From Comamonadaceae bacterium OTU4NAUVB1 (lineage in GTDB: Bacteria > Pseudomonadota > Gammaproteobacteria > Burkholderiales > Burkholderiaceae_C): 64,000 nucleotides of DNA. The DNA lies in NCBI GenBank assembly GCA_024372625.1, contig CP099605.1, positions 1,178,001 through 1,242,000 on the forward strand, given 5' to 3'. The translations under genes and the position numbers were made by a program. This document shows positions 23,054-31,651 of the stretch, piece after piece (the stretch's first letter is position 1; the number at the start of each line of letters is the position of its first letter). Under the pieces are notes generated by a model that saw only the letters and a program-made list of their open reading frames with translations, searched no databases and had not been told where the DNA came from.

Positions 23054-24403
23054 ATGAACAACGACAACGCATCCGTCGCGCCATCGTCCCCCGCTGCCGC
23101 CCCCGCCCTGGCGCCCGCTCCCAACGGCAACAAGCGTCGCCGCGCGCTGACCGGCCTGGCCGCCGTCGTGGTGCTCGCCGGCGGGGCCTGGGGCCTGTAC
23201 GAATGGCTCGTGGCCAGCCACTACGAAACCACCGACAACGCCTACGCCCAGGGCAACGTGATCCAGATCACGCCGCAGATGCCGGGCACCGTGATGGCGA
23301 TCCTGGCCGACGACACCGACTTCGTGAAGGCCGGCCAGCCGCTGGTGCGGCTCGATCCGGCCGATGCGAAGGTGGCGCTGGAGCAGTCCGAGGCGGCGCT
23401 CGCGCAGGCCGTCCGCCAGGTGCGCACGCTCTACGCCAACAACGGCTCGCTGGCCGCTCAGGTGACCCTGCGTCAGTCCGACATCGTCAAGGCGCAGAGC
23501 GACATCGCCCGCGCCCAGGACGACCTGAGGCGCCGTCAGGCGCTGACCGGCAACGGGGCGGTGTCCAAGGAAGAGCTCGACCACGCCGAGACCACGCTGG
23601 CCAATGCGCGCAGCGCCCTGGCCGCGGCCCAGGCCGGCGTGCTGGCCGCGCGCGAGCAGCTCGCGAGCAACCAGTCGCTCACCGAAGGCACCAGCGTCGC
23701 CCAGCATCCCAGCGTGCTGGCGGCGGCGGCGCGGGTGCGCGAGGCGTGGCTGGGCACGCGGCGCGCCGAACTGCCCGCGCCGGTCGACGGGTACGTCGCG
23801 CGGCGCACCGTGCAGCTCGGCCAGCGCGTGGCCGCGGGCACGCCGATGATGTCGATCGTGCCGCTCGACCAGCTCTGGGTCGACGCCAACTTCAAGGAAG
23901 TGCAGCTGCGCAACATCCGCATCGGCCAGCCGGTCAAGCTCACCGCCGACCTCTACGGCAAGAAGGTCGAGTACGACGGCAAGGTCGCCGGCCTGGGCGT
24001 GGGCACCGGCGCGGCCTTCGCGCTGCTGCCGGCGCAGAACGCGACGGGCAACTGGATCAAGGTGGTGCAGCGGGTGCCCGTGCGCATCGCGCTGACGCCC
24101 GAGCAGCTCAAGGCCAATCCGCTGCGCGTGGGCCTGTCGATGGACGCCGAGATCGACGTCACGCAGAAGGACGGCCGCTCGCTGGCCGATGCGCCGCGCG
24201 TCACGCCGCTGGCGCAGACGCAGGTCTACAGCGCGGTCGACAACGGCGCCGACGCCGAGGTCGAACGCATCATCGCGGCCAACCTGGGCCGCGCCGCGGC
24301 GACGTTGCCGGCGTCCAACCGGCCGCCGGCGGGGCGGACACCGGCGCCGTCGGCCGCCGGGGGCGGCGCCTCCGTCGCCCAACGCGACGCCGCGCACGGC
24401 TGA
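23054..24403 (+). CDS. EmrA-like membrane fusion protein (HlyD family)
   Basis: A 449-residue periplasmic adaptor. A cytoplasmic Ala/Pro-rich N-terminus is followed by one transmembrane helix (about residues 36-57), then YETTDNAYAQGNVIQITPQM, the EmrA-type lipoyl/barrel entry. A coiled-coil hairpin (residues ~110-220) and a beta-barrel region with LDQLWVDANFKEVQLRNI follow. It links the inner-membrane pump to the OprM-like channel. The frame is open far upstream, but ATG 23054 with GAGAG upstream gives the family start. The Pro/Ala-rich C-terminal tail is non-conserved. Confidence 0.93.
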   Translation: MNNDNASVAPSSPAAAPALAPAPNGNKRRRALTGLAAVVVLAGGAWGLYEWLVASHYETTDNAYAQGNVIQITPQMPGTVMAILADDTDFVKAGQPLVRLDPADAKVALEQSEAALAQAVRQVRTLYANNGSLAAQVTLRQSDIVKAQSDIARAQDDLRRRQALTGNGAVSKEELDHAETTLANARSALAAAQAGVLAAREQLASNQSLTEGTSVAQHPSVLAAAARVREAWLGTRRAELPAPVDGYVARRTVQLGQRVAAGTPMMSIVPLDQLWVDANFKEVQLRNIRIGQPVKLTADLYGKKVEYDGKVAGLGVGTGAAFALLPAQNATGNWIKVVQRVPVRIALTPEQLKANPLRVGLSMDAEIDVTQKDGRSLADAPRVTPLAQTQVYSAVDNGADAEVERIIAANLGRAAATLPASNRPPAGRTPAPSAAGGGASVAQRDAAHG

Positions 24404-24419
24404 GGCCCCGGTCACCGCC

Positions 24420-26018
24420 ATGGCCACCGCTTCCGCCAGCGCCGCCGCGCCCGCAGCCCAGGCGGCGCCGGCGCACATCACCTACCCGCCGCTCGAAGGC
24501 TCCGCACGCGTCTGGGGCACGATCGCGCTGTCCGCGGCGACCTTCATGAACGTGCTCGATTCGTCGATCGCCAATGTGTCGCTGCCCGCCATCGCGGGCG
24601 ACCTGGGCGTGAGCTCGACGCAGGGCACCTGGGTCATCACCAGCTTCGCCGTGGCCAACGCCATCGCCGTGCCGCTGACCGGCTGGCTGACCCAGCGCTT
24701 CGGCCAGGTGCGGCTGTTCATGGCCAGCGTGATCCTGTTCATGGTCGCCTCGCTGCTGTGCGGGCTCGCGCCCAACATGACCACGCTGATCGCCTTCCGG
24801 GCGCTGCAGGGCTTCGTCGCCGGGCCGATGATCCCGCTGTCGCAGACGCTGCTGCTGTCGAGCTATCCGCGCGCCAAGGCCGGCCTGGCGATGGCGATGT
24901 GGTCGATGACCACGCTCGTCGCGCCGGTGATGGGACCGCTGCTGGGCGGCTACATCACCGACAACATCTCGTGGCCGTGGATCTTCTACATCAACATCCC
25001 CGTGGGCATCGCCTCGGCCACCATCACCTGGGCGCTCTATCGCAAGCGCGAGAGCAACACGCGCAAGCTGCCGATCGACTCGGTCGGGCTGGCGCTGCTG
25101 GTGCTGTGGGTGGGGGCGATGCAGCTGATGCTCGACAAGGGCAAGGAGCTGGACTGGTTCAACTCCCCCGAGGTCGTGACGATGGCGGTGGTGGCGGTGG
25201 TCGGCTTCGCCTTCTTCATGATCTGGGAGCTGACCGAGCAGCATCCGGTGGTCGACCTGTCGCTGTTCAAGCGCCGCAATTTCTGGGCCGGCGCCACGGC
25301 CACGGCCGTGGGCTACGGGCTGTTCTTCGGCAACGTCGTGCTGCTGCCGCTGTGGCTGCAGCAGTACATGGGCTACACGGCCACGCAGGCGGGCATGGTG
25401 CTGGCGCCCGTCGGGGCGCTGGCGATCGTGCTGTCGCCGGTGGTGGGCATGACGGTGGCGAAGGTCGATCCGCGGCGCTACGCCACGTTCTCGTTCCTCG
25501 TCTTCGCGCTGGTGCTGTGGATGCGCTCGAACTTCAACACGCAGGCCGACATCGCCACCATCATGGTGCCCACCATCGTGCAGGGGGTGGCGATGGCGTT
25601 CTTCTTCATCCCGCTGGTGACGCTGACGCTGTCGGGCCTCACGCCCGACCGCATCCCGGCGGCCTCGGGCCTGTCGAATTTCCTGCGGATCACGGCCGGC
25701 GCCATGGGCACCTCGATCGCGACCACGCTGTGGGAGCGTCGCGCGACCGTGCACCATGCGCAGCTCGCCGAGTCGATCAACCAGGGCAACGCCGCGGCGA
25801 CCAGCGCGCTGGGCGGACTCACCGGCGGCGGGTTCAGTCCCGACCAGGCGCTGGCGCAGGTCGGCCGCATCGTCGACCAGCAGGCCTTCATGCTGGCGGC
25901 CAACGACATCTTCTACGCCTCGGCCGTGCTGTTCATCTTCCTGGTGCCGCTGGTCTGGCTGGCGCGGCCGCAGATGGGGGGCGCCGGGGCCGCCGACGCG
26001 GCGGCGGGCGCGCACTGA
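24420..26018 (+). CDS. EmrB/QacA-type MFS drug efflux pump (DHA2 family)
   Basis: A 532-residue major facilitator with 14 predicted helices. The DHA2 motif LDSSIANVSLPAIAGDLG lies in the first helix region (about residue 45), with the motif A-like loop GWLTQRFGQVRLF. It should be a proton-driven exporter of hydrophobic drugs or uncouplers working with the upstream adaptor and channel. ATG 24420 was chosen because the preceding frame overlaps the emrA end. The gap to the emrA gene is 16 bases. Confidence 0.93.
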   Translation: MATASASAAAPAAQAAPAHITYPPLEGSARVWGTIALSAATFMNVLDSSIANVSLPAIAGDLGVSSTQGTWVITSFAVANAIAVPLTGWLTQRFGQVRLFMASVILFMVASLLCGLAPNMTTLIAFRALQGFVAGPMIPLSQTLLLSSYPRAKAGLAMAMWSMTTLVAPVMGPLLGGYITDNISWPWIFYINIPVGIASATITWALYRKRESNTRKLPIDSVGLALLVLWVGAMQLMLDKGKELDWFNSPEVVTMAVVAVVGFAFFMIWELTEQHPVVDLSLFKRRNFWAGATATAVGYGLFFGNVVLLPLWLQQYMGYTATQAGMVLAPVGALAIVLSPVVGMTVAKVDPRRYATFSFLVFALVLWMRSNFNTQADIATIMVPTIVQGVAMAFFFIPLVTLTLSGLTPDRIPAASGLSNFLRITAGAMGTSIATTLWERRATVHHAQLAESINQGNAAATSALGGLTGGGFSPDQALAQVGRIVDQQAFMLAANDIFYASAVLFIFLVPLVWLARPQMGGAGAADAAAGAH

Positions 26019-26050
26019 CGCCCTCGGGACCGGCCCGGAGGGTGGGCCTT

Positions 26051-26088
26051 CACTGCAGTGCAGCATAGGCATTTGCCCCAGTAGGCAA
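26051..26088. promoter_or_regulatory. Two dyads upstream of the liv operon
   Basis: A perfect palindrome CACTGCAGTG (26051-26060) is followed by the inverted repeat TTGCC-N6-GGCAA (26073-26077 and 26084-26088). They lie about 100 bases before the first liv gene, in the only gap (170 bases) between the efflux and liv operons, so they are candidate regulator sites. A -10-like GACAAT follows at 26104-26109. Confidence 0.4.
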
Positions 26089-26188
26089 GGGCGGGGCGCT
26101 CGCGACAATGGCGCGGCGCCCACGTCGGGCGCGAACCGAAGCCCGCCATGACCGACCTTTCCCTTCCTTTTTCGAGCGCCCGCGCGAG

Positions 26189-26959
26189 ATGAGCGACATC
26201 ATTCTCGAGACCCGCCAGCTCACCAAGGAATTCAAGGGCTTCACCGCGGTCAGCAAGGTCGACCTCCAGGTCGCGCGCGGTTCGATCCATGCGTTGATCG
26301 GACCCAACGGCGCGGGCAAGACGACCTGCTTCAACCTGCTGACGAAGTTCCTCGAACCGACCTCCGGCACCATCCTGTTCAACGGCCAGGACATCACCGG
26401 CGAGCGCCCGGCGCAGATCGCGCGGCGCGGCATCATCCGCTCGTTCCAGATCTCCGCCGTGTTCCCGCACCTCACGCTGCTGGAGAACGTGCGCCTGGGC
26501 CTGCAGCGCGCCCTGGGCACCTCCTACCACTTCTGGAAGAGCGAGCGGTCGCTCAAGCCCCTGGACATCCGCGCGCGCGCGCTGCTCGCCGAGGTCGGCC
26601 TGGACGACCTGGCCGACGAGATGACCGTGAACCTGCCCTACGGCCGCAAGCGGGCCCTGGAGATCGCCACCACGCTGGCCATGGACCCCGAACTCATGCT
26701 GCTGGACGAACCCACGCAGGGCATGGGCCACGAGGACGTGCACCGCGTGGCCGAACTCATCAAGCGCGTCTCGGCCGGGCGCACCATCCTGATGGTCGAA
26801 CACAACATGAGCGTGGTCTCCACCATCGCCGACACCATCACCGTGCTCCAGCGCGGCGCCGTGCTGGCCGAAGGCCCGTACGCCGAGGTCTCGCGCAACC
26901 CCCAGGTCATGGAGGCCTACATGGGCACCACCGACGGCCAGCTGCAGGGAGCGCACTGA
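26189..26959 (+). CDS. Branched-chain amino acid type ABC transporter ATPase (LivG-like)
   Basis: A 256-residue ABC ATPase of the HAAT/Liv class. Walker A is intact (GPNGAGKTT, about residue 38), the signature is the LivG-type variant LPYGRKRALEIA, and Walker B is ELMLLDEPTQGMGHED. It pairs with the LivF-like ATPase starting two bases downstream. ATG 26189 was chosen over 26108 because MSDIILETRQLTKEFKG is the family start. Genes for the binding protein and two permeases follow. Confidence 0.92.
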   Translation: MSDIILETRQLTKEFKGFTAVSKVDLQVARGSIHALIGPNGAGKTTCFNLLTKFLEPTSGTILFNGQDITGERPAQIARRGIIRSFQISAVFPHLTLLENVRLGLQRALGTSYHFWKSERSLKPLDIRARALLAEVGLDDLADEMTVNLPYGRKRALEIATTLAMDPELMLLDEPTQGMGHEDVHRVAELIKRVSAGRTILMVEHNMSVVSTIADTITVLQRGAVLAEGPYAEVSRNPQVMEAYMGTTDGQLQGAH

Positions 26960-26960
26960 C

Positions 26961-27668
26961 ATGACCGCCGCACTCGAGATCAAGGGCCTGCAGGCCTGGT
27001 ACGGTGAATCGCACGTGCTCCACGGCGTCGACATGGTCGTGCAGCCGGGCGAGGTCGTGACGCTGCTGGGGCGCAACGGCGCCGGGCGCACCACCACCAT
27101 GCGCGCCGTGATGGGCCTGACCGGCGCGCGCAAGGGCAGCATCCGGGTCAACGGCACCGAGACCGTCTCGATGCCCACCCACCGCATCGCCCACCTGGGC
27201 ATCGGCTACTGCCCCGAGGAACGCGGCATCTTCGCCAGCCTGTCGGCCGAGGAGAACCTGATGCTGCCGCCCGCCCTCAAGGGGGCCGGGCCGGGCATGT
27301 CGATCGACGAGATCTACGCGATGTTCCCCAACCTCGCCGAGCGCCGCCACAGCCAGGGCACGCGCCTGTCGGGCGGCGAGCAGCAGATGCTCGCGGTCGC
27401 GCGGATCCTGCGCACGGGCGCCAAGCTGCTGCTGCTCGACGAGATCTCCGAGGGCCTGGCGCCGGTGATCGTGCAGGCGCTCGCCCGCATGATCACGATG
27501 CTGCGCGGCAAGGGCTACACGGTGGTCATGGTGGAGCAGAACTTCCGGTTCGCGGCACCGCTGGCGGACCGCTTCTACGTGATGGAGCACGGCCGCATCG
27601 TGGAGCAGTTCGGCGCGGCCGAACTCGCCGCCAAGATGCCGGTCCTCAACGAGCTGCTGGGCGTCTGA
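26961..27668 (+). CDS. Branched-chain amino acid type ABC transporter ATPase (LivF-like), Walker A Lys replaced by Arg
   Basis: A 235-residue ABC ATPase of the LivF class. The signature LSGGEQQMLAVARIL and Walker B KLLLLDEISEGLAP are standard. Walker A reads GRNGAGRTT, with Arg (codon CGC at 27088-27090 region) where the catalytic P-loop lysine is expected; the partner LivG-like protein keeps the lysine. Such a change usually weakens ATP hydrolysis, but as the rest is conserved the protein is probably functional within an asymmetric heterodimer. The gene begins two bases after its partner. Confidence 0.9.
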   Translation: MTAALEIKGLQAWYGESHVLHGVDMVVQPGEVVTLLGRNGAGRTTTMRAVMGLTGARKGSIRVNGTETVSMPTHRIAHLGIGYCPEERGIFASLSAEENLMLPPALKGAGPGMSIDEIYAMFPNLAERRHSQGTRLSGGEQQMLAVARILRTGAKLLLLDEISEGLAPVIVQALARMITMLRGKGYTVVMVEQNFRFAAPLADRFYVMEHGRIVEQFGAAELAAKMPVLNELLGV

Positions 27669-27725
27669 GACGTTCCGGCGACTTCCTTTTCCCTGTTTTC
27701 GATTCCCCTGACGGAGCTTCATTCC

Positions 27726-28922
27726 ATGCAAAGACGACTCACCGCCCTCGCACTCGCCATCGGCGCCCTGACCCTGGCCGCTTCCGCCGCGCAGGCGCAG
27801 GAAAAGGTCAAGATCGGCTTCATCACCGACATGTCCAGCCTGTACGCCGACGTGGAGGGCAAGAACGGCGCGGTCGCCATCCAGATGGCGATCGACGACT
27901 TCGGCGGCAAGGCGCTGGGCCAGCCGATCGAGCTGCTCACGGCCGATCACCAGAACAAGGCCGACATCGCCGCGAGCAAGGCCCGCGAGTGGATCGACAC
28001 GGCCGGCGCGACCATGATCTTCGGCGGCACCAACTCCGGCACGGCGCTGGCCACCGCCAAGGTCGCGGCGGAGAAGAAGCGCGTCTACTTCAACAACGGC
28101 GCGGGCACCTCCGCGCTGACCAACGACCAGTGCACGCCCTACACCGTGCACTACGCCTACGACACCGTGGCGCTGGCCAAGGGCACGGGCGGCGCGGTGG
28201 TCGAGCGCGGCGGCAAGAGCTGGTTCTTCCTGACGGCCGACTACGCCTTCGGCCAGGCGCTGGAGACCGACACCACGGCCGTCGTCAAGGCCAAGGGCGG
28301 CACGGTGGCCGGCTCGGTGCGCCATCCGCTCAACGCCTCGGACTTCTCTTCGTTCCTGCTGCAGGCGCAGAACTCCAAGGCGCAGATCCTGGGCCTGGCC
28401 AACGCGGGCGGCGACACCATCAACGCCATCAAGGCGGCGCGCGAGTTCGGCATCAACAAGACCATGAAGACCGCCGGCCTGCTGGTGTTCCTGACCGACA
28501 TCCACAGCCTGGGCCTGAAGAACACCGAAGGCCTGCTGCACACCACCAGCTGGTACTGGGACCTGAACGACGACACGCGCAAGTTCGCCAACGCGTTCTT
28601 CGCCAAGACCAAGCGCATGCCCACCGACGTCCAGGCCGCCGACTACTCGGCCACCATGACCTACCTGAAGGCCGTCGCCGCCGTCAAGACCACCGACTCC
28701 GACAAGGTCATGGCGCACCTGAAGAGCACGCCTATCGACGACTTCTACGGCAAGGGCCAGATCCGCGCCGACGGCAGCTTCATCCACGACATGTACCTGG
28801 TCGAGGCGAAGGCGCCGGCCGAGTCGAAGAAGCCGTGGGACTACCTCAAGGTGATCGCCAAGCTGCCGGGCGACCAGGTCTTCACGACGAAGGCCGAGAG
28901 CAAGTGCGCGCTCTGGAAGTAG
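27726..28922 (+). CDS. Periplasmic binding protein of the Liv/HAAT ABC importer (LivK-like)
   Basis: A 398-residue type I periplasmic binding protein. A Sec signal peptide is visible, with predicted cleavage after AAQAQ around residue 24. The mature start EKVKIGFITDMSSLYAD and the segment MIFGGTNSGTALATAKVAAEKK are typical of the family. The ligand cannot be told from sequence: relatives bind branched-chain amino acids, amides or aromatic acids. ATG 27726 is preceded by GGAG at 27713-27716. Confidence 0.9.
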   Translation: MQRRLTALALAIGALTLAASAAQAQEKVKIGFITDMSSLYADVEGKNGAVAIQMAIDDFGGKALGQPIELLTADHQNKADIAASKAREWIDTAGATMIFGGTNSGTALATAKVAAEKKRVYFNNGAGTSALTNDQCTPYTVHYAYDTVALAKGTGGAVVERGGKSWFFLTADYAFGQALETDTTAVVKAKGGTVAGSVRHPLNASDFSSFLLQAQNSKAQILGLANAGGDTINAIKAAREFGINKTMKTAGLLVFLTDIHSLGLKNTEGLLHTTSWYWDLNDDTRKFANAFFAKTKRMPTDVQAADYSATMTYLKAVAAVKTTDSDKVMAHLKSTPIDDFYGKGQIRADGSFIHDMYLVEAKAPAESKKPWDYLKVIAKLPGDQVFTTKAESKCALWK

Positions 28923-28949
28923 AGCCCGCCTCCAGGCTCGCGCACGTCG

Positions 28950-29020
28950 TGCCGTAGCGCCGAGCCCCTTCCGGGGGGCGACACCGGCGGCCCGGCGCAG
29001 CCGGCCCCGGCTTGTTCCTG
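28950..29020. repeat. GC-rich REP-like element between livK- and livH-like genes
   Basis: The 171-base gap 28923-29093 contains CCCCTTCCGGGG (28965-28976 region), a 4-bp stem with a TTCC loop, followed within 30 bases by a second dyad around GGCCCGGCGCAGCCGGCCC. From memory, blocks of this type recur between genes in Comamonadaceae genomes; only one copy is in this window, so repeat status is unproven. Inside an operon such structures can set differential mRNA stability. Confidence 0.35.
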
Positions 29021-29093
29021 GCCTTGGACGGCTCGGTGCTGACGCACCCTTGCCCTTGAATTCGTTCCCGGAGTTTCTTTTGCAACTGCTGTC

Positions 29094-29969
29094 ATGAACA
29101 TCTCTATGTCCGCCTTGTCCAGCCAGCTCCTGCTGGGGCTGGTCAACGGCTCGTTCTACGCGATCTTGAGCCTGGGGCTGGCGGTGATCTTCGGATTGCT
29201 CAACGTCATCAACTTCGCGCACGGTGCGCTGTTCATGATGGGCGCCATCCTCAGCTGGATGGCGATGGAGTACTTCGGCATCAGCTACTGGGTGATGCTG
29301 CTGGTGGCACCCGTCATCGTCGGCCTGTTCGGCATCGTCATCGAGCGTTTGCTGCTGCGCTGGATCTACAAGCTCGACCACCTCTACGGCCTGCTGCTCA
29401 CGCTCGGGCTGACCCTGCTCATCGAGGGCGTGTTCCGCTCGGTCTACGGCGTCTCCGGCCTGTCCTACGACGCGCCCGACGCCCTGTCGAGCGCCAGCGA
29501 CCTGGGCTTCATGATCCTGCCGAACTACCGCGCCTGGGTGGTGGTCGCCTCCCTGGTGGTGTGCTTCGCGACTTGGTTCGTGATCGAGAAGACGCGCCTG
29601 GGCGCCTACCTGCGGGCCGGCACCGAGAACCCCAGGCTGGTCGAGGCCTTCGGCGTCAACGTGCCGTTGATGATCACGCTGACCTATGCCTTCGGCTGCG
29701 CGCTGGCGGCCTTCGCCGGGGTGCTGGCCGCGCCGGTGATCCAGGTCTCCCCGCTGATGGGGCAGAACCTCATCATCGTGGTCTTCGCCGTCGTCGTGAT
29801 CGGCGGCATGGGCTCCATCATGGGCGCCATCCTCACCGGCCTGGGCCTGGGCGTGATCGAGGGACTCACCAAGGTCGTCTATCCGGAGGCCTCGTCCACC
29901 GTCGTGTTCTTCATCATGGTCATCGTGCTGCTGATCCGTCCCGCCGGCCTGTTCGGCAAAGAGAAGTGA
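29094..29969 (+). CDS. Liv/HAAT ABC importer permease (LivH-like)
   Basis: A 291-residue inner-membrane permease with about eight helices. The N-terminus LLGLVNGSFYAILSLGLAVI and FGLLNVINFAHGALFMMGA are hallmark LivH segments, and the cytoplasmic coupling loop RAGTENPRLVEAFGVNV is near residue 178. It is separated from the binding-protein gene by 171 bases and from the second permease by 10. Confidence 0.92.
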   Translation: MNISMSALSSQLLLGLVNGSFYAILSLGLAVIFGLLNVINFAHGALFMMGAILSWMAMEYFGISYWVMLLVAPVIVGLFGIVIERLLLRWIYKLDHLYGLLLTLGLTLLIEGVFRSVYGVSGLSYDAPDALSSASDLGFMILPNYRAWVVVASLVVCFATWFVIEKTRLGAYLRAGTENPRLVEAFGVNVPLMITLTYAFGCALAAFAGVLAAPVIQVSPLMGQNLIIVVFAVVVIGGMGSIMGAILTGLGLGVIEGLTKVVYPEASSTVVFFIMVIVLLIRPAGLFGKEK

Positions 29970-29979
29970 GCGAGCGGCC

Positions 29980-30972
29980 ATGAAGAAGATCTCCACCGTC
30001 GTCTACCTGCTGCTGCTCGTCGCGCTGCTGATCGCGCCGTTCCTCGGCGCCTATCCGGTGTTCGTGATGAAGCTGATGTGCTTCGCGCTGTTCGCCTCGG
30101 CCTTCAACCTGCTGCTGGGCTACACCGGGCTGCTGTCCTTCGGCCACGCGGCCTTCCTGGGCGGCTCGGCCTACGTGGCGGGCTACGGCGTGAAGGCGCT
30201 GGGCTTCACGCCCGAGGTCGGCCTCATCGCCGGCACGCTCACCGGCGCCTTGCTCGGCTGGCTGTTCGGGCTGCTGGCCATCCGCCGCCAGGGCATCTAC
30301 TTCGCGATGATCACGCTGGCGCTGGCCCAACTGATCTTCTTCGTCGCGCTGCAGGCCCGGTTCACCGGCGGCGAGGACGGCCTGCAGGGCGTGCCGCGCG
30401 GCAAGCTCTTCGGCCTGCTCGACCTGTCGAACGACCTGACGATGTACTACGTCACGCTGGTGGTGGTGGTGGGTGCCTTCCTGCTGATCATGCGGACCAT
30501 CCATTCGCCGTTCGGCCAGGTGTTGAAGGGCATCAAGGAGAACGAGCCGCGCGCGCTGTCGCTGGGCTACGACGTGGCGCGCTTCAAGCTGCTGGCCTTC
30601 GTGATCTCGGCCGCGCTCGCGGGCCTCGCGGGCTCGCTCAAGACGCTGGTGCTGGGTTTCGCCACGCTGTCGGACGTGCACTGGACCGCCTCGGGCCAGG
30701 TCGTGCTGATGACGCTGGTCGGCGGGCTCGGCACGCTGTCGGGGCCGCTGGTGGGCGCGGCGGTGGTGGTGCTGCTGGAGAACAAGATCGGCGAGCTGGG
30801 AAACCTGCTCGCGCGCATCACCTCCATCGAGTGGTTCACCACGCTCGGCGAGTCCGTGACCATGGTCACCGGCCTGATCTTCGTGATCTGCGTGCTGGCC
30901 TTCCGCAAGGGCATCATGGGCGAGATCATCGCGTTCATCGAGCGTCGCAAGACGACGCGTCCGCGCGGCTGA
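29980..30972 (+). CDS. Liv/HAAT ABC importer permease (LivM-like)
   Basis: A 330-residue permease with about nine helices. LivM features are LLLGYTGLLSFGHAAFLGG near residue 44, FTGGEDGLQGVPR in the periplasmic loop, and the coupling loop GIKENEPRALSLGYDV (about residue 187). It completes a five-gene importer (two ATPases, binding protein, two permeases). It converges on the flavin reductase gene, 13 bases away. Confidence 0.92.
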   Translation: MKKISTVVYLLLLVALLIAPFLGAYPVFVMKLMCFALFASAFNLLLGYTGLLSFGHAAFLGGSAYVAGYGVKALGFTPEVGLIAGTLTGALLGWLFGLLAIRRQGIYFAMITLALAQLIFFVALQARFTGGEDGLQGVPRGKLFGLLDLSNDLTMYYVTLVVVVGAFLLIMRTIHSPFGQVLKGIKENEPRALSLGYDVARFKLLAFVISAALAGLAGSLKTLVLGFATLSDVHWTASGQVVLMTLVGGLGTLSGPLVGAAVVVLLENKIGELGNLLARITSIEWFTTLGESVTMVTGLIFVICVLAFRKGIMGEIIAFIERRKTTRPRG

Positions 30973-30985
30973 CGTTCCGGCGGGT

Positions 30986-31573
30986 TCAGTCCTGCGCGAC
31001 GTCCCCGACGTCCAGCGCCTCCCCGATGGCGTAGAAATGGCCGCCCGCGACGTGGTGCAGGCTGCGCCACTCGGGGCCGGCCGCCTCGAAGCGCCAATGC
31101 CCCTGCGCGAACGCGCGCGTGTCGGCCCAGGCCGCCACGACCTCGCCGATGAACAGGTCGTGGACGGCCTGGTTGCGCGGCTCCGGGATGAGCCGGCAGG
31201 CCAGCCAGGCCGAGCATCCCGCCACGAAGGGCAGGTCGTGGCCGTCCATCCGGAACAGCTCGACGCCCGCGCGCGCCAGCTTGTCCGGAAAGTCCTTCAG
31301 GCTGCGGGTGCCCACGGCATGGGTCAGCCGCAACTGCGCGGCGGTGGGCACCTGGATCAGGAACGCGCCGCCGGCCTCGACCAGCTCGCGGGTGCGCGTG
31401 GCCTTGTCGAGCACGACCGTCAGCTTGGGCGGCGAGAAGTCCAGGGCGCAAGCCCAGGCGGCGGCCATGACGTCGTCGGTGTCGGCGTGGTGCGCCGACA
31501 CCAGGACGGTGGGGCCGTGCGTGAGCAGGCGGTAGGCCTTGTCGAGCGGGACGGGAGCGAGGTGTGTTTTCAT
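30986..31573 (-). CDS. Flavin reductase-like, FMN-binding split-barrel protein
   Basis: A 195-residue protein of the flavin reductase-like domain family. The segments GPTVLVSAHHADTDDVMAAA and SPPKLTVVLDKATRTRELVE match the FMN-binding core, and AQGHWRFEAAGPEWRSLHHV the end. It may supply reduced flavin to a monooxygenase or be a stand-alone oxidoreductase. The frame is open through the neighbouring regulator gene, but ATG 31573 gives the family start and clears the promoter. It is divergent from the LysR gene by 78 bases and is the likely regulator target. Confidence 0.82.
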   Translation of the reverse strand: MKTHLAPVPLDKAYRLLTHGPTVLVSAHHADTDDVMAAAWACALDFSPPKLTVVLDKATRTRELVEAGGAFLIQVPTAAQLRLTHAVGTRSLKDFPDKLARAGVELFRMDGHDLPFVAGCSAWLACRLIPEPRNQAVHDLFIGEVVAAWADTRAFAQGHWRFEAAGPEWRSLHHVAGGHFYAIGEALDVGDVAQD

Positions 31574-31616
31574 GGGATGTGTCGAAGGCCGAAGGCCGAA
31601 CGCCGTCGATGTGAAA

Positions 31617-31645
31617 TTGACCGAGCCATCGATTCTCGCGATGCT
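31617..31645 (+). promoter_or_regulatory. Possible lysR promoter with near-zero leader
   Basis: TTGACC (31617-31622), a spacer of exactly 17 bases and a weak -10 GATGCT (31640-31645) are followed by six bases and the lysR ATG at 31652. No Shine-Dalgarno is present. The T-N11-A dyad at 31628-31642 lies within the spacer and would allow autorepression. Confidence 0.35.
31628..31642. promoter_or_regulatory. Candidate LysR-type operator, ATCG-N7-CGAT with T-N11-A core
   Basis: ATCGATTCTCGCGAT is a 15-base interrupted palindrome that meets the T-N11-A rule for LysR-type regulators. It lies in the divergent gap between the lysR gene and the flavin reductase gene, ten bases before the lysR start. 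That the adjacent regulator binds it is inference. Confidence 0.55.
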
Positions 31646-31651
31646 TGCCGG

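Noticed and set aside
26061..26090. A sigma-54 promoter at the liv operon (AGGCATTTGCCC resembles -24/-12 elements)
   Set aside because: The GG and GC dinucleotides are not at the required ten-base spacing and the conserved TGGCAC half is absent.
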